From contig NZ_FNCG01000003.1 of assembly GCF_900100945.1 (NCBI RefSeq), forward strand, positions 62,001-126,000: a DNA stretch of 64,000 nucleotides, read 5' to 3'. Each line of letters opens with the position of its first letter. Position 1 is the stretch's first letter. Shown piece by piece: positions 44,341 through 53,751 of the stretch. Position numbers and translations under genes: made by a program. The notes beneath the pieces are model-generated. The model had not been told where the DNA came from and did not search any database. It saw nothing but the letters and a program-made list of their open reading frames with translations. Source of the DNA: Mucilaginibacter gossypii. Its GTDB lineage: Bacteria; Bacteroidota; Bacteroidia; Sphingobacteriales; Sphingobacteriaceae.

Positions 44341-46185
44341 ATGAGTCTGAAAAAACACATCAATGTCCTGTTTAAGGCCACTGCCTTGTTTTGGTTCGGT
44401 TTGCCGTTTTTTGTACAGGCACAAAATATCAAAGTGGTAACCAATCACGTTGGTTATGAAGATAACAAGGCAAAACATGCCGTTATAGTTGCCGACAGCC
44501 GTCTTACATTTACATCATTTAACCTCATTGATGCAGATAAGGGTAAAGCTGTATTTTCGGGAAAGATCTCTTACAGCGGCCCGGTTGGCAAATGGAAAAA
44601 TTTTGAGTTTTGGACGCTTGATTTTAGCAGTCTTACCGTGCCGGGGACTTATAAAATTCAATTCGCTTCACCTAAAGGAATAATTTCATCATACCCTTTT
44701 ACCATTGGCAAAAATGTGCTTGAAAAAGCCACTATATCCGATGTAGTATATTATTTTAAAGGGCAGCGCAGTTCGGGCCTGCTGGATAAGGCCGATCATC
44801 ATCTGGTATTACCGGACACAACGGATACTATTGACGCGCACGGCGGTTGGTATGATGCCACCGGCGATTACGGCAAGCATTTGTCGCATTTATCATTTTC
44901 CAATTATTTTAACCCGCAGCAGATCTGTTTAACAGCCTTTAGCCTGTTTAAAACATATGAGCTGCTAAACGCCCGCTCAGGGACTGATTTTCGGCAGGTT
45001 AACCGCAGGATTTTGGATGAAGCCATGTATGGCGCTGATTATTTAGTGCGGATGCAGGTTAAAAACGGTTCATTTTATCGCTCTGTGTCATCGCCTGGCC
45101 CCGGCAAATTGCCAAAGGACAGAGTAATCCAGGCAGACGAGGGTAATTATCGGATTAAACAAACCAAAGACCAATCATTTACCAAAACCACCTCAGGCAA
45201 AAACTGGCGTACTTACCAGGCCAGTTACCGATCGGGCGGGGGGATTGCTATTGCGGCGCTGGCTATAGCTTCGGCTTATCAAACATCGGGTGAGTTTAGT
45301 AATGCGGATTACCTGAAAGCTGCCGAAAATGCATTTGCTTTTCTGGAAAAGGAAAATCCACAAATGGACTATGATAAAAAAGAGAATATCCTTGATGACT
45401 ATTGTGCGCTGAGTGCCGCTACCGAATTATACAAAGCAACTCACAAAGATATATATAAAGCTGCTGCCGAAATGCGTGCTAACAACTTGCTTAACCGCAT
45501 AAGCTTGTGGAAAAAGTACCAAAATTTTTGGCGCGCCGATGATAAGGACAGGCCTTTTTTTCATCCATCAGATGGCGGCTTGCCTGTGATAAGTCTGCTG
45601 TATTACTATCCTTATGCGTCCACAGATTTGCAGGCAAAGATCAAAACAGCAGTAAAAAAGTCAATGGAATTTGAATTGGCTATTACCCACGAAGTAAACA
45701 ATCCCTTTGGTTACAGCCGCGAACTGGTGCAGGATACATTGGGCAATCGGCACAGCGCTTTCTTTTTTCCACATGGCAGCGATGCTTCGCCCTGGTGGCA
45801 GGGCGAAAACGCGAGATTAGGTTCTGTGGCCACCGCTGCACGAATGGCTGCCAGTCTGTTTAAAGATGATAAGACTTTCCATGACCAGCTCTCCGGCTTT
45901 GCGATAGATCAGCTGAACTGGATCCTGGGCCTGAACCCCTTTGATGCCAGTATGCTACAGGGTACAGGGCATAATAATCCGGCTTATGGCTTTTTTGGCA
46001 CGTTTGAATATACCAACGCACCTGGCGGTATTGTAAATGGTATTACTTCAGGGTTTGATAATGAGGATGATATTGATTTCAATATCCCTTATGCAGTATC
46101 AGGTAAAGATTCTGACTGGCGCTGGGCCGAGCAATGGCTTCCGCATACAGCCTGGTACCTGCTGGCAGTATCAACGAGTGATTAA
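44341..46185 (+). CDS. Glycoside hydrolase family 9 (cellulase/endo- or exo-beta-glucanase-like), secreted
   Basis: A 614-residue protein. A signal peptide (MSLKKHINVLFKATALFWFG, ending FVQAQ) is followed by a CelD_N-type immunoglobulin-like domain (residues about 28-120). The (alpha/alpha)6-barrel carries GGWYDATGDYGKHLSH, whose aspartates form the catalytic base, and SDWRWAEQWLPHTAWYL, with the acid glutamate. ATG 44305 is an earlier in-frame choice, but adds twelve residues before the signal peptide. It is the first gene of an operon with a thioredoxin-fold and a ThuA protein (gaps 18 and 24 bases). Likely substrate: beta-glucan or a related plant or microbial glycan. Confidence 0.91.
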   Translation: MSLKKHINVLFKATALFWFGLPFFVQAQNIKVVTNHVGYEDNKAKHAVIVADSRLTFTSFNLIDADKGKAVFSGKISYSGPVGKWKNFEFWTLDFSSLTVPGTYKIQFASPKGIISSYPFTIGKNVLEKATISDVVYYFKGQRSSGLLDKADHHLVLPDTTDTIDAHGGWYDATGDYGKHLSHLSFSNYFNPQQICLTAFSLFKTYELLNARSGTDFRQVNRRILDEAMYGADYLVRMQVKNGSFYRSVSSPGPGKLPKDRVIQADEGNYRIKQTKDQSFTKTTSGKNWRTYQASYRSGGGIAIAALAIASAYQTSGEFSNADYLKAAENAFAFLEKENPQMDYDKKENILDDYCALSAATELYKATHKDIYKAAAEMRANNLLNRISLWKKYQNFWRADDKDRPFFHPSDGGLPVISLLYYYPYASTDLQAKIKTAVKKSMEFELAITHEVNNPFGYSRELVQDTLGNRHSAFFFPHGSDASPWWQGENARLGSVATAARMAASLFKDDKTFHDQLSGFAIDQLNWILGLNPFDASMLQGTGHNNPAYGFFGTFEYTNAPGGIVNGITSGFDNEDDIDFNIPYAVSGKDSDWRWAEQWLPHTAWYLLAVSTSD

Positions 46186-46203
46186 TTGTAAACCATATCT
46201 ATT

Positions 46204-47337
46204 ATGAAGGAGTTTAAGATCAGTTTGTGTTTCATCTTCGGGCTGCTATTGGTTTTGCCGATGTTTTCTTTTGCCTTCGATGAACATAAAACACTGGCGA
46301 TAGGAGCGCAGGCGCCCGATTTTAGTCTGCCAGGTATTGATGGCAAAACATACACTTTACAATCGTTCAGAGATGCTAAAGTGTTGGTTGTGGTTTTTAT
46401 GTGCAACCATTGCCCCACCTCGCAGGCCTATGAAAGCAGGGTGATCAAACTGACCACCGACTATGCGACAAAGGGAGTCGGTGTGGTAGCAATCAATCCC
46501 AATAATCCTTCCTCGTTGCGCTATGACGAATTGGGCTACAGTGATTTAGGTGATTCATTTGAAGAAATGAAGATACGGGCGAAAGATAAAGGTTTTAATT
46601 TCCCGTACCTGTATGATGGCGAAACCGAAGTAGCTTCCAATAAATATGGCCCGGTTGCTACCCCTCATATTTTTGTTTTTGATAAAGACAGGAAGCTGCG
46701 TTACAATGGCCGGATAGATGATATGGAAAACCCAGCCAAAACACCTAAATCTTTGGATGCTCTGAACGCTATTGATGCGATACTTGGAGGCAAAGAAATA
46801 GCAGTACCGGTTACCAAAACCTTTGGCTGCTCGGTTAAATGGGCCGAAAAAAAGGATTGGATAGATAAGGCGCAAATTCAATGGGCAAAGGAGCCGGTAA
46901 AACTTGATACCATTAACGCCAGCGGAATTGCAACAGTGGTGAAAAATCATTCGGACAGGTTAAGGCTTATCAACCTGTGGGCTACCTGGTGCGGTCCCTG
47001 CGTTGCGGAGTTTGACGATCTGGTTACCCTAAACAGGCTTTACCGCGACAGGAGCCTGGAATTTGTAAGCATTAGTGCTGATGACCCGGCTAATAAAGAT
47101 AAAGCTTTGAAGTTTTTACAACGCAAGCAGTCATCAGGTATCAACTACATTTACACAGGCGATGACAAATATAAGATGATAGAGGCAGTAGACCCTAAAT
47201 GGGATGGAGCTTTACCTTATACCATGCTGATTGACCCGGATGGGAAGGTTGTATACAGCCACCAGGGCGCTATTGACCTGGAGGAAGTTAAGAAAGCGAT
47301 TTGGAATAACCCGACGATGGGCAGGATCTATAAATAA
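46204..47337 (+). CDS. Secreted protein with two thioredoxin-like domains (AhpC/TSA-type plus TlpA-type)
   Basis: A 377-residue exported protein; signal peptide KISLCFIFGLLLVLPMFSFA. Domain one (residues about 30-190) is peroxiredoxin-like (GAQAPDFSLPGIDGKTYTLQ and CNHCPTS as the CxxC). Domain two (about 225-370) is a TlpA/ResA-type thioredoxin with WATWCGPCVAEF. This double form is unusual; each CxxC could exchange thiols in the periplasm. Context suggests a helper for secreted enzymes of the GH9 operon. Confidence 0.9.
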   Translation: MKEFKISLCFIFGLLLVLPMFSFAFDEHKTLAIGAQAPDFSLPGIDGKTYTLQSFRDAKVLVVVFMCNHCPTSQAYESRVIKLTTDYATKGVGVVAINPNNPSSLRYDELGYSDLGDSFEEMKIRAKDKGFNFPYLYDGETEVASNKYGPVATPHIFVFDKDRKLRYNGRIDDMENPAKTPKSLDALNAIDAILGGKEIAVPVTKTFGCSVKWAEKKDWIDKAQIQWAKEPVKLDTINASGIATVVKNHSDRLRLINLWATWCGPCVAEFDDLVTLNRLYRDRSLEFVSISADDPANKDKALKFLQRKQSSGINYIYTGDDKYKMIEAVDPKWDGALPYTMLIDPDGKVVYSHQGAIDLEEVKKAIWNNPTMGRIYK

Positions 47338-47361
47338 ATCATCAACGCAAAAATCATCGAT

Positions 47362-48120
47362 ATGAAAAAAATAGCCCTGATCTTCAATTTTTGCTTGTTA
47401 ACCGTTATCAGCGCGTGGGCACAAAAGGCCCCGCGTTTTAAAGTGATAGCCCTGTATGAAAGCGGGGGGCATCATATTGAGTATTCAAAAGTGGCAAAAG
47501 TATGGCTGGATAAGCTGGCTGCTGACAGTAATTTTTCTGTCGATTATATTCAAAGTACTGATAGAATTAATGATGCTTTTTTATCTAATTATCAGTTATT
47601 TATCCAGCTGGACTACCCGCCGTATGCCTGGAAGGAAAAAGCCGTAAAAGCCTTTGAAAAATACATTGATGAAGGCAAGGGAGGCTGGATAGGCTTTCAT
47701 CACGCAACCCTACTGGGCGAGTTTGATGGTTACGCGATGTGGAACTGGTTCTGGAATTTTATGGGGGGGATCCGCTATAAAAACTACATAGCTACATTTG
47801 CCAAAGGTACTGTCAATATTGAAGATCAAAGCCATCCGGTAATGAAGGGTGTATCACCACCTTTCCTGGTTCAGAAGGAAGAGTGGTACACTTATGACCA
47901 AGATCCAAGGCCTAATGTACATGTGCTGGCCTCGGTAGATGAATCAACTTATGAACCCAAAGATGGCATTACCATGGGTGACCATCCTGTGGTATGGATT
48001 AACCCCGAAAAAAAAGCCCGTAACATTTACATCTTTATGGGACACTCGCCTGTGCTTTTTGATAGTAAGGATTATACCAGGCTTTTCAGCAATGCTATAT
48101 TCTGGGCCGCCGGAAAATAA
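47362..48120 (+). CDS. ThuA domain protein, secreted
   Basis: A 252-residue protein; signal peptide KKIALIFNFCLLTVISAWAQ. The ThuA fold (trehalose-utilisation-like, class I glutamine amidotransferase-like) has KVIALYESGGHHIEYSKVAK, GWIGFHHATLLGEFDGY and VVWINPEKKARNIYIFMGHS. Many ThuA proteins of Bacteroidota sit with glycan-degrading enzymes and may act on keto-sugars. Last gene of the GH9 operon. A truncated paralogue lies at 51309-51641. Confidence 0.91.
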   Translation: MKKIALIFNFCLLTVISAWAQKAPRFKVIALYESGGHHIEYSKVAKVWLDKLAADSNFSVDYIQSTDRINDAFLSNYQLFIQLDYPPYAWKEKAVKAFEKYIDEGKGGWIGFHHATLLGEFDGYAMWNWFWNFMGGIRYKNYIATFAKGTVNIEDQSHPVMKGVSPPFLVQKEEWYTYDQDPRPNVHVLASVDESTYEPKDGITMGDHPVVWINPEKKARNIYIFMGHSPVLFDSKDYTRLFSNAIFWAAGK

Positions 48121-48232
48121 ATACGAAGTAGCCGGGATTGAGTAAAAGCATTTTTAAAACAAGAAATGCCTATGGATGGCAGCACTTTGATGTTTAATAA
48201 TGGCTGGAAAGCAGTAAAAACTGGAAGCAGTT

Positions 48233-51154
48233 TTACCCGGATTGTTTAGTAACCTCCATCAAAAAATCATACAGATTGGTTTCGGTAGCTAATTGCAGTT
48301 TTTTGCGTACGCGGTAACGGCTGATCTCCACGCCTTTCAGCGAGATGTTAAGCAGCTGCGCTATCTCCTTTGATGACAGGTTTAACCGCAGGTAAGCACA
48401 CAGTTTCAAATCGGTTGAGCTTAAACCGGGGAACTTGGCTTTCATGGTGGCTAAAAAGTTATTATGCACCTGGTCAAAATACATGGAAAAGTTGTCCCAG
48501 TCATCGTCACTTTTCCCGGTATCGCTCAATAATTTAAACACGCTCCTGAATTGGTGCGATCCATCAGGAATGTTAAGTTTTTTTATTAATACCATCAGCT
48601 CGTCCTTTATATTGAGCAATAGTTTACTGCGGTTAACCATTTGCATTGTTAGCGTGGCCAGTTCTTTGTTCTTGTAATTTAGCTCGGCTTCAAGCTTTTC
48701 GTTTTTTAAGGCAATGATCTCTTTATCATTTCTGTCAAGTTCAAGGCTATGGAGGTAGCTTAACCTTTTTTGCTCCTCTTCATGGCGTTGCTGATGCAAG
48801 GCGAAACGTTTTTGCTGCGCCTTTATACCGATATACACAGTGCAGGCAATGATCAGGAAATAAGCCGGGTAGGCCCAAATAGTTTGATACCATGCCGACT
48901 CAACAATAAAACTATAACTGACGGGAGCAGACGCTGTGCCTAAATTATTACGGGCCTTTACCGAAAATGTGTATTTGCCATAAGGAAGGTTGGTATAGTC
49001 CTTCTCGGTTTTAATCGACCATTGCGACCAATCTTTATCAAAACCTATTAATTTATAGCTAAACTCCTCGTTGCTTTTTTGTGCAAACAGGGTAGAGGTA
49101 TATTCAAAATGAAAGGAATTCCAGTGGTTGGACAGCGAGGCAATAAGTTGCGTGTTTTGTGCTGATGCGATCCGGTTGTTTTTAACAAAATATCCACCGA
49201 AAATCAGGCTATCTTTTTCGGCTATGGCTTTTACCGTAGTAAGTAATACATTGAGTTTGTTCTCCGATGAAACGTATTGGCGATAATTTAAATGGAAAAC
49301 ACCATTGTTTGAGCCGATAAAGATGTTCTCCATATCGTGCGGATAAATATACTCTGCCCCCTTTACTGTTTGCCCGGCCAATTCAGGGAAATAGATCACC
49401 TTGTACGGTAACTTACCAGATCGTTTACCAAAATCAATTACGCCAACGCGTTGGTTACTGATAAACCAGATATTACCTTTGCCATCTTCGGTAAGAAACT
49501 CAATTTTTGAATTGCCAAATATCGGCTTGTAAAATGCAGATCGTGTGAAGTCTCCTTCAGTTGTATTGTATTCATAAACACCTTTTTCGGTAGCAGCTAT
49601 TACTTTGTTTTTAATAAAATATACATGATTATTCAGCGCAGATGGCAAACCACTTTTTTCGGTATATTGCGTATAACTAACTATCTTTTTTCTATCAGCG
49701 GATAGCTGCACTTTAAAAATACCCCTGTAGGGGTGCGTTGCCCACACAAAATTGCTCTTATCTACCGCGAGGTTTCCTAATGATTCATAAATACCATTTA
49801 TTTTTCCTTCAAAGCTAAATCCGGCACCATTGTATTTTAAGAGTTGAAAGCCGGTATAAGTCCCCGCTATCACATCCTGCGAAGCAGGGAAAGCTTTCAT
49901 CATCCACGCCCCCGGGCCGGGAGTAATCAGTTTAGCCTGGTTATCGTCTACCTGTAAAACACCATCCTGATGACCGGCCAATAAATGCCCGTTAATTTGC
50001 GTTAGGCTTAAAACCTGTCCTTTAGTGTTTGGCACTTCTGTAAAAGCACCTGTGGCCGTGCTGATATCTTTTTGCTGCGAGCCTATCGATACGGTATATA
50101 AGCCGTTTGATGTTCCGATATACAACTTGTTGTTAAAAATGCTTACCGAGTTACTTTTTACCAGGTTTTCGCGATTAGGATAAATATTTTTAACAGACGT
50201 GTTATAATTAATAAAATCGAGCCCATTTTCCAGTCCAAGCCATAAATTATGATCTTTATCTAACAATATACCATGGACATTATTATTTTGTAACCCCTGG
50301 TTATTGGAGAACTGGTCTATTGGCTTGCCTTTACCATCAATAATAATCAGCCCTTTTGCTGATGTGCCGATGGCGTATCTGTCGATGCCAATTTTTTGAA
50401 TGAAGTTTATAAGATCAGTAAGCAGGATTCCATCAATAGCCGTGTTTTTTTTAACCAGCGACGAGCCAGCAATGATAAAGAGGCCATTTTTGCGGGTACT
50501 TACCAGTAAGGTATCTTTATTAAACTCAGTGATGCCAGTGACACTCAGCGCCGTTGTGGGTTGTTGAACGAAGGCTTGCCAGTGCGAATCTTTAAAAATA
50601 ACCAGTCCGATAGCTTTATCATAAGCAAACAATTTACCGCCGGCCCGGTTTAGCAGCATCCAGCCACCGGGCGCATCAAATGTGTGCATGGTGTTGTTTT
50701 TCAGCTCAAAGATGCACTCAATGGTTCTGAAAAATACCTCATTATTATGGATAACAATATCCCAGATATCGGCAAACTGCCTTGCTTTTTTGGGCAGGCG
50801 TTGTTTAAGCGAATGATATTTGAGGATTCCCGACTCATTTGGAAAAAAATAACCAACTTCATCCTGCCCTCCAACATAAATACGGCCCATGCGATCAATA
50901 GCCACAGACTTTATAGGGCTTTTATTAGGCAGCGGATAGGTTTTCCAATAACTACCGTCGAACGTAAGCAGACCCTCATCGTTGGCAAAATAAAGAATTC
51001 CGTTCTTGTCCTGTTTAATGTCCCAGATCTCAGTTCCGGCGTTATAATCATTATGAGTGTAGTTTTTGATAGCAGGAGTACCAAGCGTAGTTTGAGCGGA
51101 AGATGTCCATATAAAAGCACGGAGAACGAGAATAAATAAGATGTTTTTTTTCAT
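48233..51154 (-). CDS. Beta-propeller sensor regulator: two-component propeller, Y_Y_Y and LuxR-type HTH
   Basis: A 973-residue transcription factor of the SusR-like plan. The signal sequence is MKKNILFILVLRAFIWTSSA. The periplasmic part (about residues 20-700) is built of Reg_prop repeats (IWDIKQDKNGILYFANDEG, RIYVGGQDEVGYF, HGILLDKDHNLWLGLENGLD), followed by a Y_Y_Y domain (FSYKLIGFDKDWSQWS, LPYGKYTFSVKARNN). One membrane helix at about 757-777, a coiled coil, and the C-terminal LuxR HTH (FPGLSSTDLKLCAYLRLNLS, SKEIAQLLNISLKGVEISRY) complete it. No kinase domain. Start is ATG 51154, not the upstream GTG/ATG codons, because of the signal sequence. Likely regulates the flanking GH9 operon and itself. 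Confidence 0.92.
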   Translation of the reverse strand: MKKNILFILVLRAFIWTSSAQTTLGTPAIKNYTHNDYNAGTEIWDIKQDKNGILYFANDEGLLTFDGSYWKTYPLPNKSPIKSVAIDRMGRIYVGGQDEVGYFFPNESGILKYHSLKQRLPKKARQFADIWDIVIHNNEVFFRTIECIFELKNNTMHTFDAPGGWMLLNRAGGKLFAYDKAIGLVIFKDSHWQAFVQQPTTALSVTGITEFNKDTLLVSTRKNGLFIIAGSSLVKKNTAIDGILLTDLINFIQKIGIDRYAIGTSAKGLIIIDGKGKPIDQFSNNQGLQNNNVHGILLDKDHNLWLGLENGLDFINYNTSVKNIYPNRENLVKSNSVSIFNNKLYIGTSNGLYTVSIGSQQKDISTATGAFTEVPNTKGQVLSLTQINGHLLAGHQDGVLQVDDNQAKLITPGPGAWMMKAFPASQDVIAGTYTGFQLLKYNGAGFSFEGKINGIYESLGNLAVDKSNFVWATHPYRGIFKVQLSADRKKIVSYTQYTEKSGLPSALNNHVYFIKNKVIAATEKGVYEYNTTEGDFTRSAFYKPIFGNSKIEFLTEDGKGNIWFISNQRVGVIDFGKRSGKLPYKVIYFPELAGQTVKGAEYIYPHDMENIFIGSNNGVFHLNYRQYVSSENKLNVLLTTVKAIAEKDSLIFGGYFVKNNRIASAQNTQLIASLSNHWNSFHFEYTSTLFAQKSNEEFSYKLIGFDKDWSQWSIKTEKDYTNLPYGKYTFSVKARNNLGTASAPVSYSFIVESAWYQTIWAYPAYFLIIACTVYIGIKAQQKRFALHQQRHEEEQKRLSYLHSLELDRNDKEIIALKNEKLEAELNYKNKELATLTMQMVNRSKLLLNIKDELMVLIKKLNIPDGSHQFRSVFKLLSDTGKSDDDWDNFSMYFDQVHNNFLATMKAKFPGLSSTDLKLCAYLRLNLSSKEIAQLLNISLKGVEISRYRVRKKLQLATETNLYDFLMEVTKQSG

Positions 51155-51308
51155 TAACGGTTTTCCTGGCGAGGGCTTAAACCCCATTAATAATAGGCAA
51201 CCCGGCAAAAGGCCGGCCTGATTAAGAGCTGTAATTTAATCAACATTTTACATATACCGGGAGTAAAATGTACCCCAAAATTGTAAAATGGCTTCAGTCA
51301 GAAATGTT

Positions 51309-51641
51309 TTAAATCAGCAATGGATTGCTGTAGTGGTATTGTAGTGGGGTGCTGGACAATAATAGCTGATACTGTTTAAGGAACTCTTTATTGGTTTTTT
51401 TGGTATCGCTGATATAATCTATGGTAACATTACTGTCTATTGCAAGCTTGTTAAGCCATATTTTAGCAGTGGTATCAAATGAGGCATGGCCGCCACCAAT
51501 TTCCGCGAGGGCAATTGCCTTAAAACGAGGTTTGGTATTTTGCTGGGCTGTTACGTTGCCGTAATGCATAAGCAGGAAACACAGGAAAATTAAGAAAATA
51601 TTTTTTTTCAATTTGATTGAGACAGAACGATCGGGCAGCAT
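51309..51641 (-). pseudogene. 3'-truncated ThuA paralogue
   Basis: The frame encodes a signal peptide (LKKNIFLIFLCFLLMHYGNV) and the N-terminal third of a ThuA domain (PRFKAIALAEIGGGHASFD, IDYISDTKKTNKEFLKQYQL). It closely resembles the ThuA protein at 47362-48120 (PRFKVIALYESGGHHIEYS, SVDYIQSTDRINDAFLSNYQ). After YQLLL the similarity stops and the frame ends 15 residues later. The missing 150 residues are not found downstream. The junction falls beside a CACTAC box. It is a remnant of a second thuA, probably inactive. Confidence 0.75.
51330..51347 (-). promoter_or_regulatory. CACTAC box upstream of the propeller regulator gene
   Basis: On the minus strand CCACTACAATACCACTAC, identical to the box at 44058-44075 and oriented towards the regulator start at 51154, 176 bases away. 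It lies within the tail of the truncated thuA frame. Suggests autoregulation. Confidence 0.5.
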
Positions 51642-51719
51642 GAGCTGGAATAATTAGTAAGATTTAGATCGCCGCAATGATAAATTAAACTTTTTAATCG
51701 AAGCTTAAGATGATAAAAA

Positions 51720-51736
51720 GTAGTGGTGAAGTAGTG
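51720..51736 (-). promoter_or_regulatory. CACTAC box upstream of the truncated thuA
   Basis: On the minus strand CACTACTTCACCACTAC, the same 11-base-period repeat, 79 bases upstream of the ATG at 51641. Confidence 0.5.
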
Positions 51737-51788
51737 TGGATCCGCTTGTTTAACAAACAATGGGTTATAATATGGTGATTGGCTAATA

Positions 51789-51825
51789 AAAATGCCTGAT
51801 AACGAATAACGCTTTCAGGCATTTT
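51789..51825 (-). terminator. Intrinsic terminator after the SDR gene
   Basis: AAAATGCCTGA and TCAGGCATTTT form a perfect 11-bp stem with a 15-base loop; on the minus strand TTTTTATT follows. It lies 27 bases after the SDR stop. Confidence 0.8.
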
Positions 51826-51851
51826 ATTGAATAGTATTTATGGTATAACAA

Positions 51852-52709
51852 TTATTTGGACTGTTTTACATAGTCATGGTCCGTACCCACAACTACATCG
51901 TACCATTCTTCAATTTCCTTTTCAAAGGCGGCTGTTTTTTCACGGAAACGTTGCAGCGTATCACTTCCCAACGGTAAGTGTACCGGAGGTTTTTCTGAAG
52001 CAGCAAGCTTGATAAAAGCTTGTGCTAATTTTTCCGGGTCACCAGGCTGTTTATAATTTGCTTCGGTAGCAAAAGTCCGCATGTTACCCACGGTATCCTG
52101 GTAATCAGCAATTTCATTTGATGTGCGGGTCAGCGAGCTTTCATCAAGGAAATTGGTGCGGAAAAAGCCCGGAGCAACAACAGTTGCATGAATGCCAAGC
52201 GGAGCAAGCTCAAGCGCCATGGCTTCGGTAAGCCCTTCAACGGCAAACTTGGTTGAGCCATAAACACCCCAGCCAAAATAGGCCGATAAACCACCTACAG
52301 ATGATATATTGATCACATGGCCTGAGTGTTCTTTACGCATATAGGGTAAAATGGCACGGGTTACGTTCAGTAAGCCAAATACGTTGGTTTCGTAATTCCT
52401 TTTTACTTCTTCGGCAGTGGCTTCTTCAACTGCTGATAGCAATCCAAAACCTGCATTGTTTACCAGTACATCAATCCTGCCAAAGTGTTCAACAGCTTTT
52501 TCAGCCGCTTCTTTTGCCTGCTCTTCATTGGTAATATCCAAGGGCACAACAAATAGGTTGGGATTGTTGTCAAATTGTGCAGCCAGTGTTTCAGGGTTTT
52601 TACGAACAGTAGCTACTAATTTGTCGCCAGATGCTAAAACAGCTTTTGATATTTCTAAACCAAAACCTCTTGAGGCTCCGGTTATAAACCATACTTTTTG
52701 AGTTTTCAT
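51852..52709 (-). CDS. Short-chain dehydrogenase/reductase
   Basis: A 285-residue NAD(P)-dependent oxidoreductase. The Rossmann motif is TGASRGFGLEI near the N-terminus, NNAGFG follows the fourth strand, and the catalytic YGSTKFA with serine in INISSVGG is in place. The arginine pair in the second strand (ATVRKNP) suggests NADP(H). Substrate unknown. The AraC gene upstream on the same strand may regulate it. Confidence 0.93.
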   Translation of the reverse strand: MKTQKVWFITGASRGFGLEISKAVLASGDKLVATVRKNPETLAAQFDNNPNLFVVPLDITNEEQAKEAAEKAVEHFGRIDVLVNNAGFGLLSAVEEATAEEVKRNYETNVFGLLNVTRAILPYMRKEHSGHVINISSVGGLSAYFGWGVYGSTKFAVEGLTEAMALELAPLGIHATVVAPGFFRTNFLDESSLTRTSNEIADYQDTVGNMRTFATEANYKQPGDPEKLAQAFIKLAASEKPPVHLPLGSDTLQRFREKTAAFEKEIEEWYDVVVGTDHDYVKQSK

Positions 52710-52821
52710 TTTATGTTGCTTTTAATTTGTTTTTGTTTACAGTACAAAGTTGGCAACAAAAGCAGGGAGGCTCTATACCAAAAACAAAGCGGTTATTATG
52801 AAAATCAAAGAAACGGCGAAT

Positions 52822-53751
52822 TTATGCGGTGGCCTGGTATGATCTCCTGAATTCGGCAGGGGTAATACCAGTGTTTTTCTTAAAAAAGAAGCTAAAGTTA
52901 GGCTGCTCGGCAAAGCCAATGCTGTATGCAATATCCTGCAAGGTCCAATCGGTTTGTACCAGTAATGCTTTGGTCTCTTCGAGCAGGCGGTTGCGGATAT
53001 GAGTGCTTACATTTTGCCCGGTGTATTTTTTTAATACCGCGTTTAAGTGGTTCGGATGTACCGAAAGATTGGCGGCAAACTCCTTGGCAGTTTTCATTTT
53101 TATGGGCGATGTATAGTTAATGCCCGATGTTTCCTTCTCCAGCAAATGAAAAAATTGGTGGATGTAATGGTATTCGTCGGATACACTATCAGGTTTGGGA
53201 AAATGAGCTACCCGCATGCTTTCAACCATTAATAATTGAATGTAAGCCTGCAGCGCATCATCTTTTAAATGATTGTTGGATAACTCTTCAATAGTCATTC
53301 GTTCAAACAAGCTGTTAAGTACAGGCATGTCTGCATTATTTAAGCGGATAACGCTTTTATCCTTTTCGGTAAACAAACCATATTTATCAATGGTGTTTTT
53401 TAATTGAGGATGATCATTAATGAAGCTCCTTTTGAAAAGTACATAATATCCGCCCGATTTATCCGAAAGGTTTTTCCACGATATAATATCATTGGGATGG
53501 ATGAAAAGGATGGTAGGTTACTCAATGTAATAAGTGTTAAGCCCCATGGTAAAAACTCCGGCACCTTCGGTTATCATCAGTGTTTTATAAAAATCGCGCC
53601 TGTTGGGCGACATGTAGTTGCGGCATTCATGATGCTTACGGTCAAAAACCTTGATAGTCCAGTTTTCGAAAGATTCGCGCAATACGGGGATCATATCCGG
53701 TAAATCGCGGAGGGTATCAATAGCTTTGGCATCAAGTGTGTTTGGTTTCAT
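52822..53751 (-). pseudogene. AraC family regulator gene with in-frame TAA
   Basis: The frame from 53751 reads MKPNTLDAKAIDTLRDLP through MGLNTYYIE and then TAA at 53518-53520 (codon 78), and continues in the same frame with PTILFIHPNDIISWKNLSDK to 52822. The C-terminal AraC HTH is complete (FAANLSVHPNHLNAVLKKYT, LQDIAYSIGFAEQPNFSFFF, KKNTGITPAEFRRSYQ). One AAA-to-TAA change would explain it, as homologous proteins usually have a charged residue here. The N-terminal part is the effector cupin-like domain. If the stop is real, only the C-terminal half could be made, from an internal start. It lies 112 bases upstream of the SDR gene. Confidence 0.85.
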
